A DNA stretch of 58,346 nucleotides from Spongiibacteraceae bacterium (GTDB lineage Bacteria; Pseudomonadota; Gammaproteobacteria; Pseudomonadales; Spongiibacteraceae): NCBI GenBank assembly GCA_002710725.1, contig PAKT01000027.1, positions 1-58,346 on the forward strand, given 5' to 3'. Numbering within the stretch: the first letter of the stretch is position 1; each line of letters opens with the position of its first letter. The notes below the pieces were generated by a model. That model was not told where the DNA came from. It did no database searches and saw only the letters and a program-made list of their open reading frames with translations. Positions 19,739 through 27,680 of this stretch are shown here, one piece after another. The translations under genes and the position numbers were made by a program.

Positions 19739-19815
19739 TGTCATTGCGAACGAAGTGAAGCAATCCTGTTCAGTCTTACTCAGAGGGAGATTGCTTCGCT
19801 GCCCTCGCAATGACA
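19739..19815. repeat. Inverted-repeat element with TGTCATTGCGA ends
   Basis: TGTCATTGCGAACGAAGTGA (then AGCAATC) is inverted at the other end as GATTGCTTCGCTGCCCTCGC (then AATGACA). The 77-bp element is a MITE-like extragenic palindrome of a kind common in proteobacteria. It sits between ipdF and the last thiolase. Confidence 0.85.
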
Positions 19816-19820
19816 GGAGC

Positions 19821-20609
19821 TTATGAGCGTTGCGACGAGCAGCTGATGGTTTCACCCGTCAGGTACGATGAGTAGTCCGAGGCGAGGAACATCATGACGT
19901 TCGCCACTTCCCAGACTTCCGCACCGCGACCATAGGCTTCGCGCCCTTCCAGTTCGGCCAGCAGTTCCTCCGGCGCAGATTTTTTCAGCATGGGGTGTAC
20001 CGCCAGCGATGGCGACACAGCATTAATGCGCACCCCAAAGTCAGCGGCTTCCACGGCGGCACATCGAGTCAGGGCCATGACGCCGGCCTTCGCCGCCGCA
20101 TAGTGCGCCTGTTCTTTCTGTGCGCGCCAGCCGAGAACCGATGCGTTGTTAACGATCACGCCGGTACCTCGCGTTTTCATGACTTTCATCATATAGCGGG
20201 TCATGCGCATGGTGCCGTTCAGCGTTACGTCAATAACCTTGTTCCACTCATCGTCTTCCATGTCGATCAGCAGCTTGGAGGTGCCCAGACCGGCGTTATT
20301 GATCAAAATGTCTACGCCACCGAGTTTTTCTTCGGCAAAGTTAACGAGCGCCTGCACGTCGTCTTCGACGGCCACATTGCAGGTTTTACCCCACACATTT
20401 TGCAGACCGGTTTCGGTTTTCAGTTTTTCCACCGAAGCGTCCAAACGACCTTCGTGAATATCGCTGATCACAATAGCGCGGCAGCCTTCTTCAACCGCTT
20501 TTTTGGCGGCGGCAAAACCGATGCCTGCACCGGCTGCGGCAGTGATAAGTACCGCTTTGTCTTTCAACAGGCCGTGGCCAGGGACGTAGGTGGGGTTTTT
20601 AATATCCAT
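19821..20609 (-). CDS. ipdF: IpdF-like short-chain dehydrogenase of HIP catabolism
   Basis: The 262-residue SDR has TAAAGAGIGFAAA (23-35), NNAG (104-107), catalytic S157 in NNASVLGWRAQ, and Y170/K174 in HYAAAKAG. The opening (GHGLL) and the segments NNASVLGWRAQ and MALTRCAAVEAADFGVRINAV closely resemble, from memory, mycobacterial IpdF (Rv3559c), which acts on the C5 oxygen of HIP-CoA-derived intermediates. It is flanked by repeats on both sides but reads with the rest of the cluster. Its ATG has GGAGA upstream. Confidence 0.85.
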   Translation of the reverse strand: MDIKNPTYVPGHGLLKDKAVLITAAAGAGIGFAAAKKAVEEGCRAIVISDIHEGRLDASVEKLKTETGLQNVWGKTCNVAVEDDVQALVNFAEEKLGGVDILINNAGLGTSKLLIDMEDDEWNKVIDVTLNGTMRMTRYMMKVMKTRGTGVIVNNASVLGWRAQKEQAHYAAAKAGVMALTRCAAVEAADFGVRINAVSPSLAVHPMLKKSAPEELLAELEGREAYGRGAEVWEVANVMMFLASDYSSYLTGETISCSSQRS

Positions 20610-20629
20610 GAATTCTCCGCTTTATGCTG

Positions 20630-20762
20630 GACGGGAGACGGAAGACGCAAATGCGTAGCCAACTCCTGAATTTAAACTAATCGATATGGCAAGCTTTCAA
20701 GGTACACAGGACTCAACGCGCTGCATGTAATGTGTCGACTGTAGCGTCTCCCGTCTCCCGTC
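20630..20762. repeat. Inverted pair of GACGGGAGACGG repeats between fadE30 and ipdF
   Basis: GACGGGAGACGGAAGACGC at 20630-20648 is inverted as GCGTCTCCCGTCTCCCGTC at 20744-20762 with one mismatch over 19 bp. The same 19-mer occurs without a mismatch at 29786-29804. About 95 bp of AT-richer sequence lies between the arms. Confidence 0.8.
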
Positions 20763-20776
20763 AAGCATCCTGCGAG

Positions 20777-21967
20777 TTACCATTTGGGTTCTTTGGGCAT
20801 CCCCAACCCCCGCTCCGCAATAATATTGCGCTGCACCTGATTGGTTCCGCCGTAGATCGTATCCGAGCGCACAAACAGGTAGAGCGATTGCAGACGGGTC
20901 AGTTCATAGGGCTCGGCGTCGAGCACCTGCCCCATTTCGCCCTGCACATCCACCGCCAGCTCACCCAGATCGCGGTGCCAGGTCGCCCAGTACAGTTTGT
21001 AGATCAGGGCTTCCTTCTGCAGGCTGCCATCGCCCACATCGTCCGACAGCATGCGCATGCTGTTGAAGCGCATAATTTTCAAACGCAGATAAAGATCGGC
21101 AATGCGCTGGCGAAGAACGGGATCTTTATGAGCGCCACTTTCTTTGGCGACCTTGACCACCTCATCCAGCTCATTCTGAAAAGCCATTTGCTGACCAAGC
21201 GTGGATACGCCGCGCTCAAAGCCGAGCAGCCCCATCGCTACTTTCCAACCATCGCCAGGCTCACCAACGATATCCTCGGCGTCGCATTCGGCATCGTCAA
21301 AGAAGACTTCGTTGAACTCCGATGTGCCGGTAATCTGCTCGATGGGGCGCACAGTAACACCGGGCTGATCCATTTTAATCAGAAAGAATCCAAGCCCTTT
21401 ATGCGCTTTGGATTCAGGGTCAGTGCGAGCAATCACAAAGCAGTAGTCGGATTCATGGGCCAGCGAGGTCCAGACCTTCTGCCCATTGATGATCCACTTG
21501 CCCTTTGCTTCATCAAAGCGCGCTTTGGTTTTTACATTGGCCAGATCAGAACCGGCACTGGGCTCGGAATACCCTTGGCACCACAACTCGGTGCCCGCCA
21601 CGATACCGGGCAGGTATTTCTGTTTCTGCTGCTCGCTGCCAAAGGCAATCAGTGTCGGCCCGGTAAGACCCTCACCGATATGCCCGACGCGCCCCGGCGC
21701 GCCAGCGCGGGCGTATTCTTCAAAGAAGATAACCTGTTGCTCGATCGACAGACCGCGCCCGCCGTATTCCTTGGGCCAGCCCACACAGGTCCATTTGCCC
21801 TCGGCCAGCTTCTGTTCCCAGACTTTGCGCTCTTCCGGAAACATGTGCTCGTCGCCGGGGCCGCCGCGGAATTTAAGCTTTTCAAATTCCCCGGTCAGGT
21901 TGTCTTTAAGCCACCCTGCAATTTCTTCACGAAACTGTTCATCTTCCGGACTGAAACTCAACTTCAT
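20777..21967 (-). CDS. fadE30: FadE30-like acyl-CoA dehydrogenase
   Basis: A 396-residue acyl-CoA dehydrogenase with the FAD/acyl signatures LWCQGYSEPSAGSDLAN and INGQKVWTSLAHESDYCFV, and a C-terminal TIYGGTNQVQRNIIAERGLG. Its segments EYARAGAPGRVGHIGE, TSEFNEVFFDDAE and ERGVSTLGQQ closely follow mycobacterial FadE30 (Rv3560c), which desaturates the propanoyl-CoA side chain of the HIP intermediate. It follows another acyl-CoA dehydrogenase gene by 12 bp, so the pair may form a heteromer (inference from the FadE31/32-type precedent). GAGGAG lies before the ATG. Confidence 0.87.
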   Translation of the reverse strand: MKLSFSPEDEQFREEIAGWLKDNLTGEFEKLKFRGGPGDEHMFPEERKVWEQKLAEGKWTCVGWPKEYGGRGLSIEQQVIFFEEYARAGAPGRVGHIGEGLTGPTLIAFGSEQQKQKYLPGIVAGTELWCQGYSEPSAGSDLANVKTKARFDEAKGKWIINGQKVWTSLAHESDYCFVIARTDPESKAHKGLGFFLIKMDQPGVTVRPIEQITGTSEFNEVFFDDAECDAEDIVGEPGDGWKVAMGLLGFERGVSTLGQQMAFQNELDEVVKVAKESGAHKDPVLRQRIADLYLRLKIMRFNSMRMLSDDVGDGSLQKEALIYKLYWATWHRDLGELAVDVQGEMGQVLDAEPYELTRLQSLYLFVRSDTIYGGTNQVQRNIIAERGLGMPKEPKW

Positions 21968-21979
21968 CGCTAATTCTCC

Positions 21980-23137
21980 TCAGTCCAGTACGACGCCAGC
22001 CAGACGCTCGCGGTGCCAGCTGGGATTACCCAGCATATGCTCGGAGCCTTTGGCGCGTTTGAAATAGAGATGTACGTCGTACTCCCAGGTAAAGCCGACG
22101 CCACCGTGCATCTGCATCGATTCACCGGCGTTTTTGAAATAGGCCTCAGAACAATAGGCCTTGGCGATACTCGCGGCTTCCGCCAGCTCATTGGCCAGTG
22201 GGCCGTTTTGCAATGCTTCATCGGCCACACAGGCAGCGTAATAAACCGCAGAGCGCGCCGCTTCAACCCGCAGCATCATATCGGCCGCTTTGTGTTTGAT
22301 TGACTGAAAGCTGGCAATCGGGCGGTTAAACTGAACGCGTTCTTTGGTGTAGTCCACTGTGCTGTCGAGCAGTTGTTGGCTGCCACCCATTTGTTCTGCC
22401 GCCAGCGCGATGGTGGCCAGGTCCAATGCCTTATCGAGCACCGGCCAGCCATTGCCGGCATCACCCAAGCGGTTTTCAGCAAAAATCTTGAGCTCGCTGA
22501 ATGACAGCGCGGCCATTTTTCGCGTCTGGTCCAGGGTCGGCAGGTTTTTGCGCTCAAGGCCAGCCGTGTCGGCCGGCACGGCAAACAGGCTGACGCCCTC
22601 TTCACCGCTGGAACCTTCAGCGCGCGCGGCAACAAGAATCAGGCCCGCAGTCATACCGTCGACCACAAAACTGCTTTCACCGTTGATAACAATGCTGTCG
22701 CCGTCTTCGCGATACTTTGCGGTGATCGCATCGGCGCTGCGCCCACCGCGCGGACCACAGTAAGCCAAGGTCGCCGTCAGACTGCCCTCGCAGATAGCCG
22801 TCAGATAGTTAGCCTTCTGCTCTTCGCTCGCGGCCAGCAGAAGTGTGTTAACTCCGAGACAAACCGTTGAATAGAAAGGCGCGCACAACAGGTAGCGCCC
22901 CATCTGTTCCATCATTGCCACCAGCTCGACGCAGCCCAAGCCCATACCACCGAATTCCTCGGGGATGTGGATGGCCTGCCAGTACATCTCGGCACAAATC
23001 TGCTGCCAGAGGGCGTCGTCAAAACCGGTGTCGGAAGCCATTGCCTTGCGCACGGCTTCACTGGTGGACACCTCAGCCAGAAATGATTCCGCGGTATCGC
23101 GGATCATCTGCTGTTCTTCGGTAAATACAAAATCCAT
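21980..23137 (-). CDS. Acyl-CoA dehydrogenase, partner type, of the HIP cluster
   Basis: This 385-residue protein has the acyl-CoA dehydrogenase fold but weak versions of the substrate and FAD motifs in the middle domain (LAYCGPRGGRSADAI instead of the usual SEPxAGSD). The C-terminal QMHGGVGFTWEYDVHLYFKRA is typical of the non-catalytic or partner subunits in alpha2beta2 steroid dehydrogenases. Encoded just ahead of fadE30 (12-bp gap), it is likely its partner. I cannot assign it firmly to FadE32, FadE33 or ScdC2. Confidence 0.8.
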   Translation of the reverse strand: MDFVFTEEQQMIRDTAESFLAEVSTSEAVRKAMASDTGFDDALWQQICAEMYWQAIHIPEEFGGMGLGCVELVAMMEQMGRYLLCAPFYSTVCLGVNTLLLAASEEQKANYLTAICEGSLTATLAYCGPRGGRSADAITAKYREDGDSIVINGESSFVVDGMTAGLILVAARAEGSSGEEGVSLFAVPADTAGLERKNLPTLDQTRKMAALSFSELKIFAENRLGDAGNGWPVLDKALDLATIALAAEQMGGSQQLLDSTVDYTKERVQFNRPIASFQSIKHKAADMMLRVEAARSAVYYAACVADEALQNGPLANELAEAASIAKAYCSEAYFKNAGESMQMHGGVGFTWEYDVHLYFKRAKGSEHMLGNPSWHRERLAGVVLD

Positions 23138-23162
23138 TCTTTGCCTCGGTTCAAGGCGCCTT

Positions 23163-23696
23163 CTAGAAGAGCAGTTTCAGCTCAACGTAGGCACCATCCT
23201 GAAAATCATAGTCGCCGCGCACATCTTCGACCTGTACTTCAATATCCGAAAGGCCAAACTCCAGCGCGGAGTTTTCAAACAACATCAACTGGGCGCCAAT
23301 TTTCCAGTCGCGGTAGCCGTCCATATCATCAAAGGAGGTGGACGACGGTCCGTAGTAGTAAGCTGCAACCAGACTGAAAAGATCACTGGTCGGCATTTTC
23401 AGATCCACACCAAACGCCAGTCCCGGACCTTCAAAGCCATCGAGATCGGCGTAGAAACCCTTCACCCCAACGCGCCCCTGCAAGCGACCGCGCTGGCCAT
23501 TGGCATAAAAGCCGGCGTTGTAGATTTCCACATCGTCGTCTTCGTTGTGGTTGGCGCCGATTTCCACCGACGCTTTTCCATCCGGCGAATTGGCATTGAG
23601 AGACAAGCCCGCCACGTCATCGCTGAATCGGAAACTCAGGTCGTTGGCCAAAGCCGGTGTTGCCAGTGCTGCCAGCAGGAAAAGCGCTTTCTTCAT
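23163..23696 (-). CDS. YfaZ-like outer-membrane protein
   Basis: The ATG at 23696 gives MKKALFLLAALATPALAND, a clear Sec signal peptide cut after ALA. The mature part (about 158 residues) alternates polar and apolar residues (LSFRFSDDVAGLSLNANS, ALEFGLSDIEVQVEDV) and ends in YVELKLLF with a terminal Phe, as outer-membrane beta-barrels do. It resembles the YfaZ family, whose function is unknown. The longer frame starting at 23756 would hide the signal peptide. It lies between two catabolic genes on the same strand, so a role in uptake of the hydrophobic substrate is possible but unproven. Confidence 0.8.
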   Translation of the reverse strand: MKKALFLLAALATPALANDLSFRFSDDVAGLSLNANSPDGKASVEIGANHNEDDDVEIYNAGFYANGQRGRLQGRVGVKGFYADLDGFEGPGLAFGVDLKMPTSDLFSLVAAYYYGPSSTSFDDMDGYRDWKIGAQLMLFENSALEFGLSDIEVQVEDVRGDYDFQDGAYVELKLLF

Positions 23697-23743
23697 GGTG
23701 TTACCCCTGTACGGTGTTGGTTCCTTATAGCGGGGCCCTGATA

Positions 23744-24628
23744 TCAGGTTCCCCACACTTTCTGCGCTGGAACTTCTTTTTTCAGCAGTTCGTCCATCGC
23801 AGAGCCGATTTCAGCGGGCTTCCACTGAGCGCCTTTATCCACGCCTTCAGTAGTTCGCCAGCCATCGGCTATGCAGATTCTACCGCCTTCTGACTCAAAT
23901 ACACGCCCGGTGATATGTGAAGACTCCTCACTGCCCAGCCAGGCCAGCAAAACTGACACGTTTTCCGGGGCAAAATGATCAAAACTGTCGTCCTCCGGCG
24001 GCGCCATGCGCTCGGCCATTTCCGGCACACCCATGGTCATACCGGTGCGAGCCGAAGGTGCAACCGCGTTGGCGGTAATGCCATAGCGACCGAGTTCAGC
24101 AGCCTGATTCAAGGTCAGCGCAGCAATACCGGCTTTCGCCGCGGCGTAGTTGCTCTGGCCAATGGAGCCCTGCAGGCCAGCCCCGGAGGTCGTGTTGATA
24201 ATACGCCCGGAAACGGCTTTGCCTTCCTTGCTCTGGCCGCGCCAATAGTGGACCGCGTGCGAGCTGATGCAGAAGTGCCCTTTCAGGTGAACCGCCATGA
24301 TGGTGTCCCACTCCTGCTCGGTCATGGACGCAAACATGCGGTCGCGATTGACGCCGGCGTTGTTCAACACAATGTTCAGATCACCGTAGGTATCGATGGC
24401 CTGTTTTACCGCATTGAGACTGTCGTCATAATTGGTGATATCAGACGTGTTAACGATGGCTTTACCACCGGCTGCCGTGATCGCGTCGACCACCTTCTGT
24501 GCTGCATCTTCGTTAATGTCGTTGACTACAACGGCGCAGCCCTCGCTGGCGAAGACTTTTGCGTGGGCTGCGCCCAAACCACCACCGGCACCGGTGATGA
24601 TGGCTACTCGGTTGTCCAGAATTCCCAT
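23744..24628 (-). CDS. SDR-family 3-hydroxyacyl-CoA dehydrogenase-like protein
   Basis: The 294-residue SDR has the long Rossmann motif ITGAGGGLGAAHAKVF, NNAG and YAAAKAG. It resembles the dehydrogenase domain of the peroxisomal multifunctional enzyme type 2 and the KstR2-regulon SDR Rv3548c. A role in oxidising the 3-hydroxyacyl-CoA intermediate of HIP side-chain beta-oxidation is likely but inferred. ATG at 24628 has GGAGG seven bases upstream, which rules out the 11-residue extension. Confidence 0.82.
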   Translation of the reverse strand: MGILDNRVAIITGAGGGLGAAHAKVFASEGCAVVVNDINEDAAQKVVDAITAAGGKAIVNTSDITNYDDSLNAVKQAIDTYGDLNIVLNNAGVNRDRMFASMTEQEWDTIMAVHLKGHFCISSHAVHYWRGQSKEGKAVSGRIINTTSGAGLQGSIGQSNYAAAKAGIAALTLNQAAELGRYGITANAVAPSARTGMTMGVPEMAERMAPPEDDSFDHFAPENVSVLLAWLGSEESSHITGRVFESEGGRICIADGWRTTEGVDKGAQWKPAEIGSAMDELLKKEVPAQKVWGT

Positions 24629-24654
24629 GTTGTTTTCCTCCAATTTGATTGATC

Positions 24655-24740
24655 CCCTCACCCTGTCCCTCTCCCCAAGGGAGAGGGAACCGTATAGCTG
24701 AGCCCCTGCGCCCCCTCTCCCTTTGGGAGAGAGGTGAGGG
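24655..24740. repeat. Complete CCCTCACCC/GGTGAGGG double-hairpin element
   Basis: An 86-bp unit: left arm CCCTCACCCTGTCCCTCTCC, a CTCTCCCC/GGGAGAG hairpin, a short centre, then a second CTCTCCC/GGGAGAG hairpin and right arm AGGTGAGGG. It fills the spacer between fadA6 and the SDR gene. Confidence 0.9.
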
Positions 24741-24746
24741 TAGTCT

Positions 24747-25895
24747 TTACAGCCGCTCGATAATCGTTACATTCGCCTGACCACCGCCTTCACACATGGT
24801 CTGCAGACCATAGCGGCCACCGCTGCGTTCCAGTTCGTGCAGCAGAGTCGTCATCAGCTTGGTGCCGGTCGCACCCAAGGGGTGACCCAACGCAATCGCG
24901 CCGCCGTTGACGTTGGTTTTGGCGTGGTCATAGCCGGTATCCTTCAACCAGGCCATTGCCACCGAGGCAAAGGCTTCGTTAATTTCCACCACATCGATAT
25001 CGTCCATGGTCATGCCCGCTTTTTTCAGTGCGTACTGCGTGGCGGGAATGGGCGCGGTCAACATCCAGATCGGGTCGGCTGCGCGCACACTGATATGGTG
25101 AATTCGAGCGCGAGGCTTCAGGTTGTAACGCTTCAACGCGTCTTCGCTGACAATCAGCATGGCGCTGGCGCCATCGCAGGTCTGGCTCGATACCGCAGCA
25201 GTCACTTTGTCACAACCAAACAGGTAATCGAGCTCGGCCATTTTCTCCAGCGTGGAGTTACGCGGCGTTTCATCCATCGTCACCCCCTCAAGAGGAATGA
25301 TCTCGCGATCAAAACGGCCTTCTTCAATAGCCTTCAATGCACGCTTGTGCGACTCCAGCGAATACTCTTCCAGATCGCGGCGAGAAAAACCCCATTTGTC
25401 GGCAATCATCTGCGCAGACTTGAACTGTGTCGGCGGTTCCGCGCCGTAGCGGGCTACCCAGCCCTGCGAGCCTGAGAAGGGGTCTTTGAACCCCATAGGC
25501 TCGGCAGCAATCATGGCTGATGAAATCGGAATCTGGGTCATGGTCTGAACGCCACCGGCGACGATGACGTCTTGGGTGCCAGACATGACGGCCTGCGCGG
25601 CAAAATGAACCGATTGCTGTGAAGAACCGCATTGTCGGTCAATCGTGGTGCCCGGTACTTCATCAGACAGCCCTGCCGCCAGCCAACAGGTGCGGGCGAT
25701 ATCACCGGCCAGCGGGCCAATGGTGTCGACACAACCGAAAATGACGTCGTCGTATTCATTGTCGGGAATACCGTTGCGCTCAACGATGGCTTTGAGCACA
25801 TGGGCCCCGAGATCGGCACCGTGTACATGGGCCAGACCGCCTTTGCGACGGCCGGTGGGTGTTCTTACTGCATCTACTATGTAGGCTTCTGGCAT
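24747..25895 (-). CDS. fadA6: FadA6-like thiolase of HIP catabolism
   Basis: The 382-residue thiolase has nucleophile C89 in IDRQCGSSQQSVHFAAQA, INEAFASVAMAWL, GGAIALGHPLGATGTKL with the catalytic His, and the final LQTMCEGGGQANVTIIERL. These blocks and PISSAMIAAEPMGF nearly match, from memory, mycobacterial FadA6 (Rv3556c), which cleaves a late beta-ketoacyl-CoA after both steroid rings have been opened. AGGAGG precedes the ATG. A repeat element follows and another precedes the gene. Confidence 0.93.
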   Translation of the reverse strand: MPEAYIVDAVRTPTGRRKGGLAHVHGADLGAHVLKAIVERNGIPDNEYDDVIFGCVDTIGPLAGDIARTCWLAAGLSDEVPGTTIDRQCGSSQQSVHFAAQAVMSGTQDVIVAGGVQTMTQIPISSAMIAAEPMGFKDPFSGSQGWVARYGAEPPTQFKSAQMIADKWGFSRRDLEEYSLESHKRALKAIEEGRFDREIIPLEGVTMDETPRNSTLEKMAELDYLFGCDKVTAAVSSQTCDGASAMLIVSEDALKRYNLKPRARIHHISVRAADPIWMLTAPIPATQYALKKAGMTMDDIDVVEINEAFASVAMAWLKDTGYDHAKTNVNGGAIALGHPLGATGTKLMTTLLHELERSGGRYGLQTMCEGGGQANVTIIERL

Positions 25896-25928
25896 GGTTG
25901 CCTCCTGTCAGGTTTGGGCGGGAGTTTC

Positions 25929-26028
25929 CCCTCACCCTGTCCCTCTCCCTGAGGGAGAGGGGACGTAATAATTTGCTACGGAGCAGCGTTTAGTTCCCTC
26001 TCCCTCTGGGAGAGGGCTAGGGTGAGGG
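25929..26028. repeat. Complete CCCTCACCC/GGGTGAGGG element overlapping the DUF559 gene 3' end
   Basis: A 100-bp double-hairpin copy: left arm CCCTCACCCTGTCCCTCTCC and right arm GGGCTAGGGTGAGGG. Its right 53 bp encode the last 17 codons of the DUF559 gene. Confidence 0.9.
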
Positions 26029-26338
26029 CAGCAAGCACTGAATCCACCTGACCCAGCACCTCATTATTCCAATACCTCACCACCTGATACCCCTTCGACT
26101 CCAAATACCGCGTGCGTCTTCGGTCGTACTCGACTTGCTCACTGTGCTGACCGCCATCCAACTCAACGATCAACTTTGCATCCTCGCAAACAAAGTCTGC
26201 GATGTAGCAACCGATCGGTTGCTGGCGCTTGAACTTGTAGCCCAGCAAACGCCTGTTTCTCAATTTCGACCAGAACTTTTGCTCTGCATCGGTTTGGGCG
26301 CGCCGCAGTTGGCGGGCGCGGGTTGTCATCCTTGACAT
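25976..26338 (-). CDS. DUF559 (Vsr-like endonuclease fold) protein
   Basis: The 120-residue protein has the DUF559 core: RRAQTDAEQKFWSKLRNRRL, YKFKRQQPIGCYIADFVC, and KLIVELDGGQHSEQ near residues 65-78, where the E, D and Q-x-H pattern is that of Vsr/PD-(D/E)xK-like nucleases, then RYLESKGYQVVRYWNNEVL. The ATG at 26338 (MSRMTTRARQ) is preferred because the frame upstream is repeat sequence. The last 17 residues (ALTLALSQRERELNAAP) are encoded by the flanking repeat. The gene lies exactly between two repeat copies inside a steroid operon and looks like a passenger. Confidence 0.85.
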   Translation of the reverse strand: MSRMTTRARQLRRAQTDAEQKFWSKLRNRRLLGYKFKRQQPIGCYIADFVCEDAKLIVELDGGQHSEQVEYDRRRTRYLESKGYQVVRYWNNEVLGQVDSVLAALTLALSQRERELNAAP

Positions 26339-26358
26339 GAATCTTCCCTTTTCACGCC

Positions 26359-26515
26359 CCCTCACCCCAACCCTCTCCCAGAGGGAGAGGGAGCTCACTG
26401 AACTAGCTATTTAGTTCCCTCTCCCTCTGGGACAAACCCGCAGGGTTTGGGCACCGGAGCTTGCGACGGTGGGGCGAAGCCCCGAGCGAAGCGAGTCACT
26501 GGGACAGGGTGAGGG
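26359..26515. repeat. Long CCCTCACCC/GGGTGAGGG element upstream of the DUF559 gene
   Basis: 157 bp with left arm CCCTCACCCCAACCCTCTCC, two CTCTCCC modules and right arm GGGACAGGGTGAGGG. It includes the GC-rich module TTTGGGCACCGGAGCTTGCG and GGGGCGAAGCCCC shared with 11781-12057. Confidence 0.9.
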
Positions 26516-26524
26516 AGCCCTATA

Positions 26525-27574
26525 TCAAAACGTATTCCCCGCCCCCAGCTTGGCACCATCCGCCAACACGTACTCTGCAACCCGCTGCTTGTGAAAGGCT
26601 GCATCGCCCCAGGTATTGGCATAAGCCCAGGCGCGCTTCATGTAAATATGAAGATCCACTTCCCAGGTGTAACCCATGGCGCCGTGCACCTGAATGCAGT
26701 TCTTCGCTGCCAGATTGGCTGCTTCGCAGGCCGCCAGTTTTACGTGGCTCACCGCCATGGAAATATTGTCTTGCCCGTTATCGATGGCGTAGGCTGCACG
26801 CGCCGCCGGTGCCTTGGCATACTCCAGGCGATAGGCGATGTTCGCCATGTGGTGTTTCACCGCCTGAAAAGTGCCAATCGCCACACCAAACTGCTTGCGC
26901 TCGCCGGTGTACTGAACCGAGATGTCGACCATGCGCTGGGCCAGGCCAAGCGCCTCTGCCGCCACTCCCAAAGCGCCGCCATTGCGAGCCGCCTCGATCA
27001 GGGTTTGTGCAGTATCGCCTTCGGCGATTTTTTCTGCCTTGGCTTCATCAAACTCAACCACAAACAGTTTGCGCGACAGGTCGACCGATTCATTGGCGCG
27101 CAGTGTTGCTGCTTGCGGATCAACCGAATACAAAGCGCCAGCCTTTTCCAGAATCAGTAGATCGGCAATATGAGCATCTTCGACAAAAACATTCTGCTCC
27201 AGCCCGACCATTATCACCGCTTCACCGGCGGCAATTTTCGGCAACCAGGTTTGCTGCAGACTGTCGCTTTTGCTATTAACAATCAGCGGCACCGCAACCA
27301 TCGCCGTATGCACCAGCGGTGCCGGTAGCGCTACATAGCCGCACTCCTGCGCCAGCAGCACAAAGTCCAGCATCTGCATGCCCAGACCACCAAAGTCTTC
27401 TGGCACCGTGATACCCGTCAGGCCCATTTCGGCCAGTTGCGCCCACAACTCGGGGCTGCGGCCGGTTTCGCTTTCCCACAGCTCGCGAATTTTCTCCGGC
27501 GTGACTTCGTTAACCAGAAAATCGTGAACGGACTCCTGGAACAGGAGTTGGTCTTCTGAAAATGTGAAATCCAT
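26525..27574 (-). CDS. Acyl-CoA dehydrogenase, FadE32/FadE33-like
   Basis: A 349-residue acyl-CoA dehydrogenase, shorter than usual, with a reduced middle domain (VGLEQNVFVEDAHIADLLIL in place of the SEP motif). The C-terminal half is well kept: QYTGERKQFGVAIGTFQAVKHHMANIAYRLE and QVHGAMGYTWEVDLHIYMKRAW. It resembles the beta subunits that pair with FadE31 in mycobacteria. The FadE31-like gene lies just upstream on the same strand, separated by a repeat. ATG at 27574 (MDFTFSEDQL) has GAGAG upstream. The choice between FadE32 and FadE33 cannot be made by eye. Confidence 0.8.
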   Translation of the reverse strand: MDFTFSEDQLLFQESVHDFLVNEVTPEKIRELWESETGRSPELWAQLAEMGLTGITVPEDFGGLGMQMLDFVLLAQECGYVALPAPLVHTAMVAVPLIVNSKSDSLQQTWLPKIAAGEAVIMVGLEQNVFVEDAHIADLLILEKAGALYSVDPQAATLRANESVDLSRKLFVVEFDEAKAEKIAEGDTAQTLIEAARNGGALGVAAEALGLAQRMVDISVQYTGERKQFGVAIGTFQAVKHHMANIAYRLEYAKAPAARAAYAIDNGQDNISMAVSHVKLAACEAANLAAKNCIQVHGAMGYTWEVDLHIYMKRAWAYANTWGDAAFHKQRVAEYVLADGAKLGAGNTF

Positions 27575-27594
27575 AATTTTCTCTCGTTTACCTT

Positions 27595-27679
27595 CCCTCA
27601 CCCTGGCCCTCTCCCAATGGGAGAGGGAACCCTACTGCACGCTCAGTGCGTTTGCTCTCCGCCGGGAGAGAGGTGAGGG
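27595..27679. repeat. Complete CCCTCACCC/GGTGAGGG element
   Basis: An 85-bp double-hairpin copy: left CCCTCACCCTGGCCCTCTCC, right GGGAGAGAGGTGAGGG. It is placed 1 bp after the fadE31-like stop, between the two dehydrogenase genes. Confidence 0.9.
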
Positions 27680-27680
27680 C

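Noticed and set aside
20732-21973. 413-codon plus-strand frame
   Set aside because: Antisense to the fadE30-like gene. The translation has no recognisable domain.
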